A stretch of DNA of 38,354 bases from an uncultured Actinomycetes bacterium (GTDB lineage: Bacteria; Actinomycetota; Acidimicrobiia; Acidimicrobiales; Acidimicrobilacustridaceae). This document shows positions 31,309-38,299 of this stretch, one piece after another. The DNA is taken from the NCBI GenBank assembly GCA_937927725.1, contig CALBSE010000025.1, positions 1 through 38,354 of the forward strand, written 5' to 3'. The notes under the pieces were generated by a model, which made no database searches, was not told the origin of the DNA, and saw only the letters and a program-made list of their open reading frames with translations. How positions within the stretch are numbered: the first letter of the stretch is position 1; each line of letters starts with the position of its first letter. Position numbers and translations under genes: made by a program.

Positions 31309-32574
31309 ATGACACAGACAAACGAGTCGCTGTTCGAACGCGGTCAACGCGTCATCCCCGGCGGAGTGAATTCGCCAGTTCGAGCATTCCGCTCTGTAGG
31401 CGGCACGCCGTACTTCGTCGCAAGCGGTAATGGCGCGCGCGTTATCGACGTTGAAGGCACGACGTTTTTTGATCTGGTGCAGAGTTACGGAGCGATCATC
31501 GCCGGACACGCTCACCCAAAGATCATTGAGGCAATTCAAAAAGCAGCAGTAGACGGAACATCGTTTGGAGCGCCAACACCACGCGAGGTTGAACTGGCCG
31601 AAGCGATCAACGAACGAGTTCCTTCCTGCGAGAAGTTGCGCATGGTCAATAGCGGAACAGAAGCAACCATGAGTGCGATTCGCGTCGCTCGCGGCGCAAC
31701 CGGACGACCAAAGATCCTCAAGTTCGCAGGCAACTATCACGGGCATAGCGATGGCCTCCTCGTTTCCGGTGGAACGGCGATGGCGTCGCTTGGCATTCCC
31801 GCTTCAGCAGGCGTCACCGACAATGCGATTGCCGACACCGTCGTTGCGCCTTACAACGTCGTGCCAGCTCTCGATGAAACATTCGCCGCCGTCATTGTCG
31901 AACCTTGCGCGGCGAACATGGGATTAGTTCCACCTGCGCCCGGATTTCTCGAAGGCCTTCGCTCCGAATGCGATCGCGTCGGTGCCCTGTTGATCTTTGA
32001 TGAAGTCATCACTGGATTCCGCGTTGCGCGCGGTGGCGCACAGCAGCTTCTTGGTGTGACGCCAGATCTCACTGCGTTCGGAAAAATCATCGGTGGCGGT
32101 TTACCCGTAGGAGCGTTTGGTGGGCGCGCCGACGTTATGGACAACCTTGCGCCTCTCGGACCCGTCTACCAAGCAGGAACGTTGTCGGGTAACCCACTCG
32201 CAACAGCTGCTGGTCTTGCTGCGCTCTCGCTTCTTGATGACGATGCCTACGCGTTGATCGAGTCGCGCGCAGATTGTCTTGCCGGTTCGCTTGCGAATGC
32301 GTTTTCGGCCGCCGGTATCAGGGTGTGTGTTCCGCGCTTTGCAACACTTGTTGGATTGTTCTTCGGCGAAACGCCACCCACCGATTACGTGAGCGCGTGC
32401 ACCACGGACGAAGCGATGTATGCAGCGTTCTTCCACGAACTTCTTGATCGTCGCGTTGCGATCGCACCTGGAGCGTACGAAGTGATGTTCCCGGGTCTCG
32501 CGCATGATGACGAAGTCCTCACTGCAATCAGCGAGGCGGCCTTCGCCGCCGCTGCTGCAGTCGCATCACGCTGA
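31309..32574 (+). CDS. hemL: Glutamate-1-semialdehyde 2,1-aminomutase
   Basis: 421 residues from ATG 31309, 4 bases after the hemB stop; the frame is open upstream but would overlap hemB. It uses PLP to convert glutamate-1-semialdehyde to 5-aminolevulinate, the entry of the C5 pathway. Marks: RGQRVIPGGVNSPVRAFRSVGGTP, the PLP contacts MVNSGTEATMSAIRVARG and LLIFDEVITGFRVA, and the PLP lysine Lys259 in LTAFGKIIGGGLPVGAFGG, then YQAGTLSGNPLA. The partner glutamyl-tRNA reductase gene hemA and hemC are not in the window. It is the last gene of cobA-hemD-hemB-hemL and is followed by a hairpin terminator. Confidence 0.96.
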   Translation: MTQTNESLFERGQRVIPGGVNSPVRAFRSVGGTPYFVASGNGARVIDVEGTTFFDLVQSYGAIIAGHAHPKIIEAIQKAAVDGTSFGAPTPREVELAEAINERVPSCEKLRMVNSGTEATMSAIRVARGATGRPKILKFAGNYHGHSDGLLVSGGTAMASLGIPASAGVTDNAIADTVVAPYNVVPALDETFAAVIVEPCAANMGLVPPAPGFLEGLRSECDRVGALLIFDEVITGFRVARGGAQQLLGVTPDLTAFGKIIGGGLPVGAFGGRADVMDNLAPLGPVYQAGTLSGNPLATAAGLAALSLLDDDAYALIESRADCLAGSLANAFSAAGIRVCVPRFATLVGLFFGETPPTDYVSACTTDEAMYAAFFHELLDRRVAIAPGAYEVMFPGLAHDDEVLTAISEAAFAAAAAVASR

Positions 32575-32602
32575 ACATCGATCGCAACAACGCGCTGAAC
32601 GC

Positions 32603-32632
32603 GAAAGGACCCCGCCGAAGCGAGGTCCTTTC
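32603..32632. terminator. Bidirectional hairpin terminator between hemL and the cytochrome c gene
   Basis: GAAAGGACC and GGTCCTTTC form a perfect 9-bp stem around a 12-base loop that can pair further as CGC-CGAA-GCG. The stem end supplies a run of T on each side (CCTTTC), and the element lies 28 bases after hemL and 24 bases beyond the end of the facing gene. This is the clearest terminator in the window. Confidence 0.75.
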
Positions 32633-32656
32633 AATCGATTGTTTGTTGAGGAGCGC

Positions 32657-33457
32657 TTACGACTTCGCACCGACTGGTGTTGTCCAGTTCGGCTGAATCG
32701 TGAGCTTGCCGTTCGCATCAAACAACGGCGTACCTTCGGGAGTGATGAGTTCGCCCGCTGCATTGAGCATGGGCTTTCCATTCGCGTAGGTGATGTTGCC
32801 GGTCGCATCTTCGGTAGTCTTGCCACCTGAAATCGATTCCCATTCGTAACGAACAACTGCAAGCAACTGGGCTTGGCTCAGCGTTTTGTTGAAGTTCGGC
32901 ATGGGGTTGCCGTTGTAACTGAGGGTCTTGTGCTGGCCACCCTCACGGGCGGGGTCGCCGTAGGGAGTTCCGGCAGCACCAGTGCCATTCGAACCGAGCC
33001 AGACAAACTGCAATTGTCCAATCATGTCGGGGAACGTCTTCACCAAGTTGCCCTCGTTCATTTGGCGACCGACACCGCCACCGCCGCCTGCACCATGGCA
33101 GCCGGCGCAGTTGGCCGAGAAGATTGCTGCTCCGGTGGCGAGCTGTGAAGGTGCGCCGTTGGAGGAAGGGGAGAGGCCCCCGATGTAAATGACCGCCCAA
33201 AGAGGAAGGAATGCCAACACAGGCATGGCCCAGATCGGGATCTTCTTGCGCTTGATCGCTGCTTCGACATACGGCGGAACGGGTTCGGGCGCAGCGGCAG
33301 GCGCAACTGCTGCGGGTGCAGCGGCCGCGGTAGCGGTTGCCTTCTCGACCGGTGCGCTCTCGGCGGCCGGTGCTGTGTCAGCAGCAGGTGTTCCACCGTC
33401 GAGTGAAGTCCGACGGTCTTTAGAGCGCTTGAGCAGATGCTCAGGAACTTCGGTCAC
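32657..33457 (-). CDS. Membrane-anchored monoheme cytochrome c with N-terminal PEHLLKR motif
   Basis: 266 residues from GTG 33457, with GGAGG 5 bases upstream. The N terminus VPEHLLKRSKDRR is followed by a Pro/Ala-rich linker (about 20-62), one membrane helix at about 74-93 and a periplasm-side cytochrome domain. The heme site is CAGCH (Cys117, Cys120, His121) and Met186 in NPMPNF is the likely sixth ligand. A run of glycines follows the heme motif. It is transcribed away from the bc cluster and shares its N-terminal motif with the subunit-IV-like protein at 35540, so it is probably an electron-accepting partner of that complex or a link to the terminal oxidase. Confidence 0.85.
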   Translation of the reverse strand: MTEVPEHLLKRSKDRRTSLDGGTPAADTAPAAESAPVEKATATAAAAPAAVAPAAAPEPVPPYVEAAIKRKKIPIWAMPVLAFLPLWAVIYIGGLSPSSNGAPSQLATGAAIFSANCAGCHGAGGGGGVGRQMNEGNLVKTFPDMIGQLQFVWLGSNGTGAAGTPYGDPAREGGQHKTLSYNGNPMPNFNKTLSQAQLLAVVRYEWESISGGKTTEDATGNITYANGKPMLNAAGELITPEGTPLFDANGKLTIQPNWTTPVGAKS

Positions 33458-33761
33458 GGTTCCTCCGAAGCGGACGGGGAGAGATATGGGAGCAGTGATC
33501 GGGCAGGGCTGGCGGCGAAGCCGACGGACACCGGCCGTACTCGTGCAAACCTAGACGACGCGGAGTGGCCTGAGCCAAGTATCGAGGAGGAGAGTTCGCG
33601 AAATCTCTCCGGTGAAATGTCACGCGATTCTTTGCGCCCCGGAATGTCTCAACCCCCTCGCGGCGGTGCTAGACAATTGAAGCGCCGAACCGGCCTGTCC
33701 GGGCTCGGCACAGTTCTGTCCGTACCATTTGTGCAAACGTTCACGAGGGAGGCCAACCCGG
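33458..33761. other. Divergent control region of the bc cluster (304 bases, no gene)
   Basis: No convincing gene is seen. It holds the ribosome site of the minus cytochrome gene next to 33457, a possible hairpin GCCGA...TCGGC at 33684-33709 with inner CCGG/CCGG pairing, a candidate -10 TACCAT at 33723-33728, and the GGGAGG ribosome site of the plus operon 9 bases before 33762. It is the longest non-coding stretch of the window and must carry both promoters. Confidence 0.45.
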
Positions 33762-34217
33762 GTGGTTGCGTTCATCGCATCGGTGCTTGTAGCGGTTCTT
33801 TTGACCGCACTTGTGATTCCGGTTGCCAAGCGACGTCCAGTAGGGACCCCGCTCACATGGGGCGAGGCCATGGTGGCGTCTGTTTACGCCTTTTTCCTTA
33901 TGTTTTGGGTCTACGGGCTTGTTCCTCATCTCTTCCTGACATGGGCCGGCAATGAACTTGGTTGGCGTCCCGACAAGCTTCTGCTTGGTCCGGGAGGCAT
34001 CCTCAAGCCACAGTCGCTCGATGGGTGGAGCCCCATCACGATCACGTACCAGACACTGCGCGACATCCTCGCGGTGCTCATCTATGTCGTGTTCCTGGGC
34101 GCTCAGATCGCGCTCTGGGTTTGGTGGCAGAACCGTGGCAAGCGCGCTGCCGCCGCTGAATCGGCCCAGACCACAGCAACCTCCGAATACGGCCGTCCGC
34201 TGGTCCGGAAGAGCTGA
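33762..34217 (+). CDS. Unknown three-helix membrane protein, first gene of the bc operon
   Basis: 151 residues from GTG 33762, chosen because GGGAGG lies 9 bases upstream. I do not recognise the family. Three hydrophobic segments are visible: about 1-22, 36-61 (EAMVASVYAFFLMFWVYGLVPHLFLTW) and 101-122 (DILAVLIYVVFLGAQIALWVWW). Between the second and third is a loop of about 40 residues with RPDKLLLGPGGILKP, and a basic, Ala-rich C-terminal tail follows. The ferredoxin gene begins 2 bases after its stop. The position suggests an accessory subunit that docks the ferredoxin or stabilises the bc complex, but this is only inference. His56 in the second helix is the only histidine within a helix. 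Confidence 0.8.
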   Translation: MVAFIASVLVAVLLTALVIPVAKRRPVGTPLTWGEAMVASVYAFFLMFWVYGLVPHLFLTWAGNELGWRPDKLLLGPGGILKPQSLDGWSPITITYQTLRDILAVLIYVVFLGAQIALWVWWQNRGKRAAAAESAQTTATSEYGRPLVRKS

Positions 34218-34219
34218 TC

Positions 34220-34636
34220 ATGGCCCGCGTTGACGCCAATCCCCCGATGCCGGAGTTCCGCGACGATTACGTCCTGCGGGAAGTCGACGCGGAGTGGCTG
34301 TCAAAGGCGGTTAAGCCCAAGCAATTCATCCATATCGACCAATCCGAGTGCATCACGTGCGAAGGCTGTGTCGATATCTGCCCTTGGAAGTGCATCCATT
34401 TGGTCCGCACTTCCTCGATCGACGAAGCGGTCGGCACGGAACTCCCCGGAGAAGACCCCGGAGACCATTCAGTGTTCCTCATCGACGACGATGTCTGCAC
34501 CCGGTGCGCGCTTTGCGTAGACCGGTGTCCAACTGGTGTCATCATCCTTGGAAAGGTCGGTGCTGCACCGGCCGACGGTGACTCCCACCAACGCACGCCA
34601 ACCCATGGGTATGGGTACGGCATGCGGCTCGGTTAG
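34220..34636 (+). CDS. 2x[4Fe-4S] ferredoxin-type protein in the bc operon
   Basis: 138 residues. Two cluster-binding sets are visible: C-x2-C-x2-C-x3-C at Cys44, 47, 50 and 54 (CITCEGCVDICPWKC) and Cys93, 96, 99 and 103 (CTRCALCVDRCP). They are separated by an acidic insert (DEAVGTELPGEDPGD). No signal peptide is present, so it is cytoplasmic and would meet the cytoplasmic side of the bc complex. A short N-terminal extension of about 35 residues and a Gly/Tyr-rich tail flank the core. It is 2 bases after the unknown membrane gene and upstream of cytochrome b in the same operon. It may bring electrons from ferredoxin-type donors to the quinone pool. Confidence 0.9.
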   Translation: MARVDANPPMPEFRDDYVLREVDAEWLSKAVKPKQFIHIDQSECITCEGCVDICPWKCIHLVRTSSIDEAVGTELPGEDPGDHSVFLIDDDVCTRCALCVDRCPTGVIILGKVGAAPADGDSHQRTPTHGYGYGMRLG

Positions 34637-34740
34637 CCCCACCCGATTTTCCTTATTTTTTCTAGCTTTTCTGTACGTCCTGAACTCGAACCACCCTCCC
34701 GGATTCGTTCCTCGATTCCGGCTCACACGGAGTAACTGCC

Positions 34741-35529
34741 TTGGCAAAGACCATGGAGCGCCCCAGCGGGAAGAAGACCCCCAGCCAGCGCGTCAGTGAA
34801 ATCGTCGATAAGACGCAGGGCTCTCAGGCCTGGAATTCAATCTTCCGACCAGGATCGGTGTTCCGTAAGGGCTACACCGACAGCCCACGTAACCGTTCGT
34901 ACGTGATCATGAACAGCGTGCTGTATCACCTTCACCCGGTGAAGGTGAAGCGCCACGCGGTCAAGGTCAGCTACACCCTCTGCCTCGGTGGCCTCAGCTT
35001 CTTCCTCTTCATCCTGCTGACCATCACCGGTATTTTCTTGATGTTCTTCTACCGCCCGACTGCGGCGCAGGCCTGGAACGACATCTACACCCTTCAGACC
35101 TCCGTGGCCTTCGGTCTTCTCGTGCGAAATATGCATAGATGGGCCGCTCACCTCATGGTGTTGTCGGTCTTCCTCCACATGGCTCGCGTCTTCTACCACG
35201 GCGCATACAAGCCACCTCGAGAGTTCAACTGGGTAATTGGCGTCATTCTCTTGACCCTCACCCTTCTTCTTTCCTTCACCGGCTACCTCCTTCCTTGGGA
35301 TCAGCTCGCACTTTGGGCGGTGACGGTGGGTACGAACATGATGGGTTACACCCCTGTGTTCGGCGACCAAGTGAGATTTGTGCTCCTTGGCGGTAAGGAA
35401 ATCGGTACCGACACGCTGTTGCGTTGGTACGTGTTGCATGTGTTGTTTGTTCCGTTCGTGACCGTCATCTTCCTTGCGATCCACTTCTGGCGGGTCCGCA
35501 AGGACGGCGGCATCTCCGGACCGTTGTGA
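34741..35529 (+). CDS. qcrB: Cytochrome b, b6-like N-terminal half of a split bc complex
   Basis: 262 residues. The TTG at 34741 is the likely start, with GGAG 8 bases upstream; an ATG four codons later is possible. Four membrane helices are present. The heme-b ligands are His132 and His146 (13 residues between) and His233 and His248 (14 between), which is the b6f-type spacing. Cys81 in YTLCLGG sits at the position of Cys35 of cytochrome b6, the covalent ligand of heme c_i, also present in Firmicutes QcrB. The end RVRKDGGISGPL also matches b6. It oxidises and reduces quinones in the membrane core of the complex. The C-terminal half is a separate gene 10 bases on. Confidence 0.93.
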   Translation: MAKTMERPSGKKTPSQRVSEIVDKTQGSQAWNSIFRPGSVFRKGYTDSPRNRSYVIMNSVLYHLHPVKVKRHAVKVSYTLCLGGLSFFLFILLTITGIFLMFFYRPTAAQAWNDIYTLQTSVAFGLLVRNMHRWAAHLMVLSVFLHMARVFYHGAYKPPREFNWVIGVILLTLTLLLSFTGYLLPWDQLALWAVTVGTNMMGYTPVFGDQVRFVLLGGKEIGTDTLLRWYVLHVLFVPFVTVIFLAIHFWRVRKDGGISGPL

Positions 35530-35539
35530 TCGAGGAGCC

Positions 35540-36322
35540 ATGACCGAGATCCCAGAACATCTCCGTAAGCGGGCCGAAGAGGCCAAGGCCAAGGCAGCAG
35601 CCAAGGCTGCCGGTGACGCGCCGGCCGAAGCAGCTGCCGAAGCTCCTGCCGCCGCCGCACCGAGTGCCGGTGACAGCCGCATCCCGGCCCATCTGCTTGA
35701 GCGTTCAAAGTCGGCAAAGGCCAAGAAGGAAGGCGGCGCCGACGCTGCCGCTCCGGCCGCGACCGGCGGAGGCGTTGCTACTGCGGTCGCCGAGGCCGCT
35801 CCTCCTCCCACCGCAACGGGCCCGGGTGGACATACCCAACGCCTTCTTACTGTGGTCAAGGCCGGCTCGATTCAGGACGTCAAGTCCACCCCGATCGACA
35901 AAGTGCACACCTGGCCGCATCTTCTTGCGGTTGAATTCGTTGCGGCTCTCGCCATCACGGTCTTCACGCTCATCTTCTCGATTTTCGTGAATGCGCCGCT
36001 GCTGGAGCTCGCGAACATCAACCAGACTCCGAACCCTTCGAAGGCTCCTTGGTACTTCCTCGGACTTCAGGAACTTCTCACCATGTTCCACCCGATGGTT
36101 GCCGGCGTGACCATCCCGGGCATGGGCATCTTCTTGCTGATCCTCGCTCCGTACATCGACAAGAACCCGTCGAATAAGCCAGAAGATCGCAAGTTCGCGA
36201 TTTCGCTCTTCACGGTTCAGATGATGTTCTGGGCAGTACTGGTCATTATCGGTTCCTTCTTCCGCGGCCCTGGCTTCAACTTTGTGACGCCATGGACCGG
36301 CGGCCTGTTCTTCGAGTTGTGA
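35540..36322 (+). CDS. Subunit-IV-like C-terminal half of cytochrome b with long N-terminal extension
   Basis: 260 residues from ATG 35540, with GAGGAG just upstream. The first about 110 residues are a hydrophilic Ala/Lys/Pro-rich extension holding two copies of an I-P-x-H-L motif: TEIPEHLRKRAEEAKAK at 2-18 and SRIPAHLLERSKSAKAKK at 46-63. Then come three helices (about 128-150, 186-205, 224-243) of the cytochrome b/b6 C-terminal domain with NPSKAPWYFLGLQELL, APYIDKNPSNKPEDRK and a C-terminal FFEL. The quinol-site PEWY motif reads APWY (169-172), so its Glu is absent. It pairs with the cytochrome b encoded upstream. Confidence 0.88.
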   Translation: MTEIPEHLRKRAEEAKAKAAAKAAGDAPAEAAAEAPAAAAPSAGDSRIPAHLLERSKSAKAKKEGGADAAAPAATGGGVATAVAEAAPPPTATGPGGHTQRLLTVVKAGSIQDVKSTPIDKVHTWPHLLAVEFVAALAITVFTLIFSIFVNAPLLELANINQTPNPSKAPWYFLGLQELLTMFHPMVAGVTIPGMGIFLLILAPYIDKNPSNKPEDRKFAISLFTVQMMFWAVLVIIGSFFRGPGFNFVTPWTGGLFFEL

Positions 36323-36347
36323 TGGCGCAAACGCAGGAGTCCCCCAA

Positions 36348-37199
36348 ATGAATCCTCTAGTCATCGTTATCCCCGTCGTCGTTGTTCTCGCCGGGGTGGT
36401 GTTGTTCGCAGCTTCACGCCGTCGCGACAGTGGCGGTGCGACCGGTGCGCTCAGTCGCGAAACTGTGAAACGCGACAAGCCCGCAACGGCTCTTGACGAG
36501 TCCGAACTCGTCGGCGTTTCAGGCCGTCAGGTCGAGGCATCGGCGGCTCTTGACCGCCGCCCTGCTGCTCCTGCCACGACCACTACTGACGTCGCTCCGT
36601 TTGTGGCCCCCGATGCCGATGCGATCGGCATCTCACGCCGCAAGTTCTTCAACCGTTCCATCATCGTGATGATGGGCCTTGGCCTTTCTGGGTTCGGTGC
36701 TGCGATTCTCGCCTTCCTGTGGCCAATGCCAAAGGGCGGCTTCGGTTCGAAGATTCGTGTCGGTGCGGTGTCCGATATTCAGGCCAAGATCACCGCGAGT
36801 AAGGGATTCCTCTACTCGGCCGAAGGTCGCATGTGGATGACGAACTACCCGGTCTCCGCAGTTGAAAAGGCCAAGAAGGTGTATCCCGCTGCCGTCCTTC
36901 CATCGATGGAAGCAGGCATCGTTGCGCTCTATCAAAAGTGCCCGCACCTCGGTTGTCGCGTGCCGTCATGCGCAACCTCGCAATGGTTTGAATGCCCGTG
37001 TCACGGTTCGCAGTACAACCAGGCCGGAGAAAAGAAGGGTGGTCCGGCGCCGCGTGGCATGGATCGCTTCGCTACCTCTGTTGCCGGTGGCGTGCTGACG
37101 GTCGACACCGGACAGATTTTCCAGGGTCCGGCAATCGGAACCAACACCACTGGTCAGGAAGCTGAAGGCCCGCATTGCGTGGGTGGAGGACATCACTGA
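36348..37199 (+). CDS. qcrA: Rieske iron-sulfur protein of the bc complex
   Basis: 283 residues. Box 1 CPHLGC (Cys198, His200, Cys203) and box 2 CPCHGS (Cys216, Cys218, His219) give the [2Fe-2S] site and its disulfide; an extra cysteine, Cys208, lies between the boxes. There are two hydrophobic segments: 4-22 and 104-126, the second preceded by ISRRKFFNRS, a Tat-like twin-arginine motif. The 75 residues between the helices are hydrophilic and Thr/Ala-rich. It carries electrons from quinol to the cytochrome c subunit. The next gene starts on the last base of its stop codon (TGATG). A C-terminal GGGHH tail is present. Confidence 0.94.
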   Translation: MNPLVIVIPVVVVLAGVVLFAASRRRDSGGATGALSRETVKRDKPATALDESELVGVSGRQVEASAALDRRPAAPATTTTDVAPFVAPDADAIGISRRKFFNRSIIVMMGLGLSGFGAAILAFLWPMPKGGFGSKIRVGAVSDIQAKITASKGFLYSAEGRMWMTNYPVSAVEKAKKVYPAAVLPSMEAGIVALYQKCPHLGCRVPSCATSQWFECPCHGSQYNQAGEKKGGPAPRGMDRFATSVAGGVLTVDTGQIFQGPAIGTNTTGQEAEGPHCVGGGHH

Positions 37200-38299
37200 T
37201 GCACGATCTGTATCTCTTGGCCAGCGCGCAGAAGACGATCGGTTACGTCGTTGCCGCCGTTCTTCTTCTGGCGTTTGTCGTCGCAATTGCTGTCAACGTT
37301 CGCAAGGGACGCGCCGAGGTTGGTTCTGAAGTTGAACTCGCCCCGAACCGCAAGCCGTACATGGACGACGAAGAACTCGAGACGAAGAAGCTTGACCGCA
37401 CTCTGGGTCTTGGTCTTGTTGCGCTCGGTGTCATCGCACTTACGCTTCCGCTGTATTGGCTCGCTGAACCCGGTCGTCAATCCGACATGGTGCGCCACTA
37501 CGAAGACGTTGCTATTTCTCGCGGTGAAAACATCTACGTGAATGGTGCCCAGTGCGCCAACTGCCATGGTCCAAATGGTGTTGGTGGCGCTGCGAGTTAC
37601 ACCATCCTCGATCCCAAGACCGGCGCCTATGTCGATCAGGTCCAGTGGAAAGCTCCGGCTCTCAACACGGTGATGTATCGCTACACGCCTGAGCAGGTCA
37701 CCTACATCCTCAACTACGGACGCGGTTACTCGCCGATGCCGGCGTGGGGTGCACCTGGTGGCGGTCCGCTTACCGAGCAGCAGATTTCTGACGTCATTGC
37801 CTATCTCACGTCAATCCAGATTCCCGCCGAGGAATCACAAAACGCAGTGCAGGCCGAACTCGACAAGGTCTGTAAGGCAGACGCCCAAAACAACTGCACC
37901 GTCGCTGGTGGCGTCTATAAGACCCTCGGCGAAGCAATCTTCAACCTCGGTTACTCCGATGGTTTCGCCGCTGGTGCCTACGCCTGCGGGCGTTGTCACA
38001 CAACGGGCTGGTCGTTCGGTAAAGCAGGTCCTTCCGGTGGCGGAGCCATGGGCCCGAATCTCACCGGTGGCTCTGAGATCCGTCAGTTCCCTGTCGCCGA
38101 AAAGCAAGAGCAGTACGTCTCGGCCTATCCCAAGATGGGCACGGCTTACGGCACCAATGGTTGGTCGAGTGGGCGTATGGGCAGCTTCGGAACCAACCCG
38201 AATGCTGTTGATCCGAAGACGGCCATCATGAGTCCGGACCAGGTGATGCTCACGCCCGAACAGATTTCGGCAGTTGTCGCGTACGAGCGGAGCCTTTGA
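37199..38299 (+). CDS. qcrC: Diheme membrane-bound cytochrome c of the bc complex
   Basis: 366 residues from ATG 37199, overlapping the Rieske stop by one base. Two N-terminal helices (about 15-33 and 68-88) precede two cytochrome c domains. Heme 1: CANCH (Cys119, Cys122, His123) with Met180 in SPMPAWG as sixth ligand. Heme 2: CGRCH (Cys263, Cys266, His267), with the methionine less certain (GRMGSFG is a candidate). Two further cysteines, Cys225 and Cys233, may form a disulfide between the domains. It plays the role of cytochrome cc in actinobacterial bc complexes, passing electrons from the Rieske protein to the oxidase. The next gene starts on its stop codon (TGATG). Confidence 0.92.
   Translation: MHDLYLLASAQKTIGYVVAAVLLLAFVVAIAVNVRKGRAEVGSEVELAPNRKPYMDDEELETKKLDRTLGLGLVALGVIALTLPLYWLAEPGRQSDMVRHYEDVAISRGENIYVNGAQCANCHGPNGVGGAASYTILDPKTGAYVDQVQWKAPALNTVMYRYTPEQVTYILNYGRGYSPMPAWGAPGGGPLTEQQISDVIAYLTSIQIPAEESQNAVQAELDKVCKADAQNNCTVAGGVYKTLGEAIFNLGYSDGFAAGAYACGRCHTTGWSFGKAGPSGGGAMGPNLTGGSEIRQFPVAEKQEQYVSAYPKMGTAYGTNGWSSGRMGSFGTNPNAVDPKTAIMSPDQVMLTPEQISAVVAYERSL

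Noticed and set aside
33458..33761. Small open frames in the divergent region of the bc cluster
   Set aside because: They lack a ribosome site and sensible composition and cross the ribosome sites of the flanking genes.
34837..35859. A 340-residue open frame antisense to the cytochrome b genes
   Set aside because: It is rich in Ala, Gly, Arg and Ser from third-position GC of the real genes, has no ribosome site or family match, and opposes clear membrane proteins.
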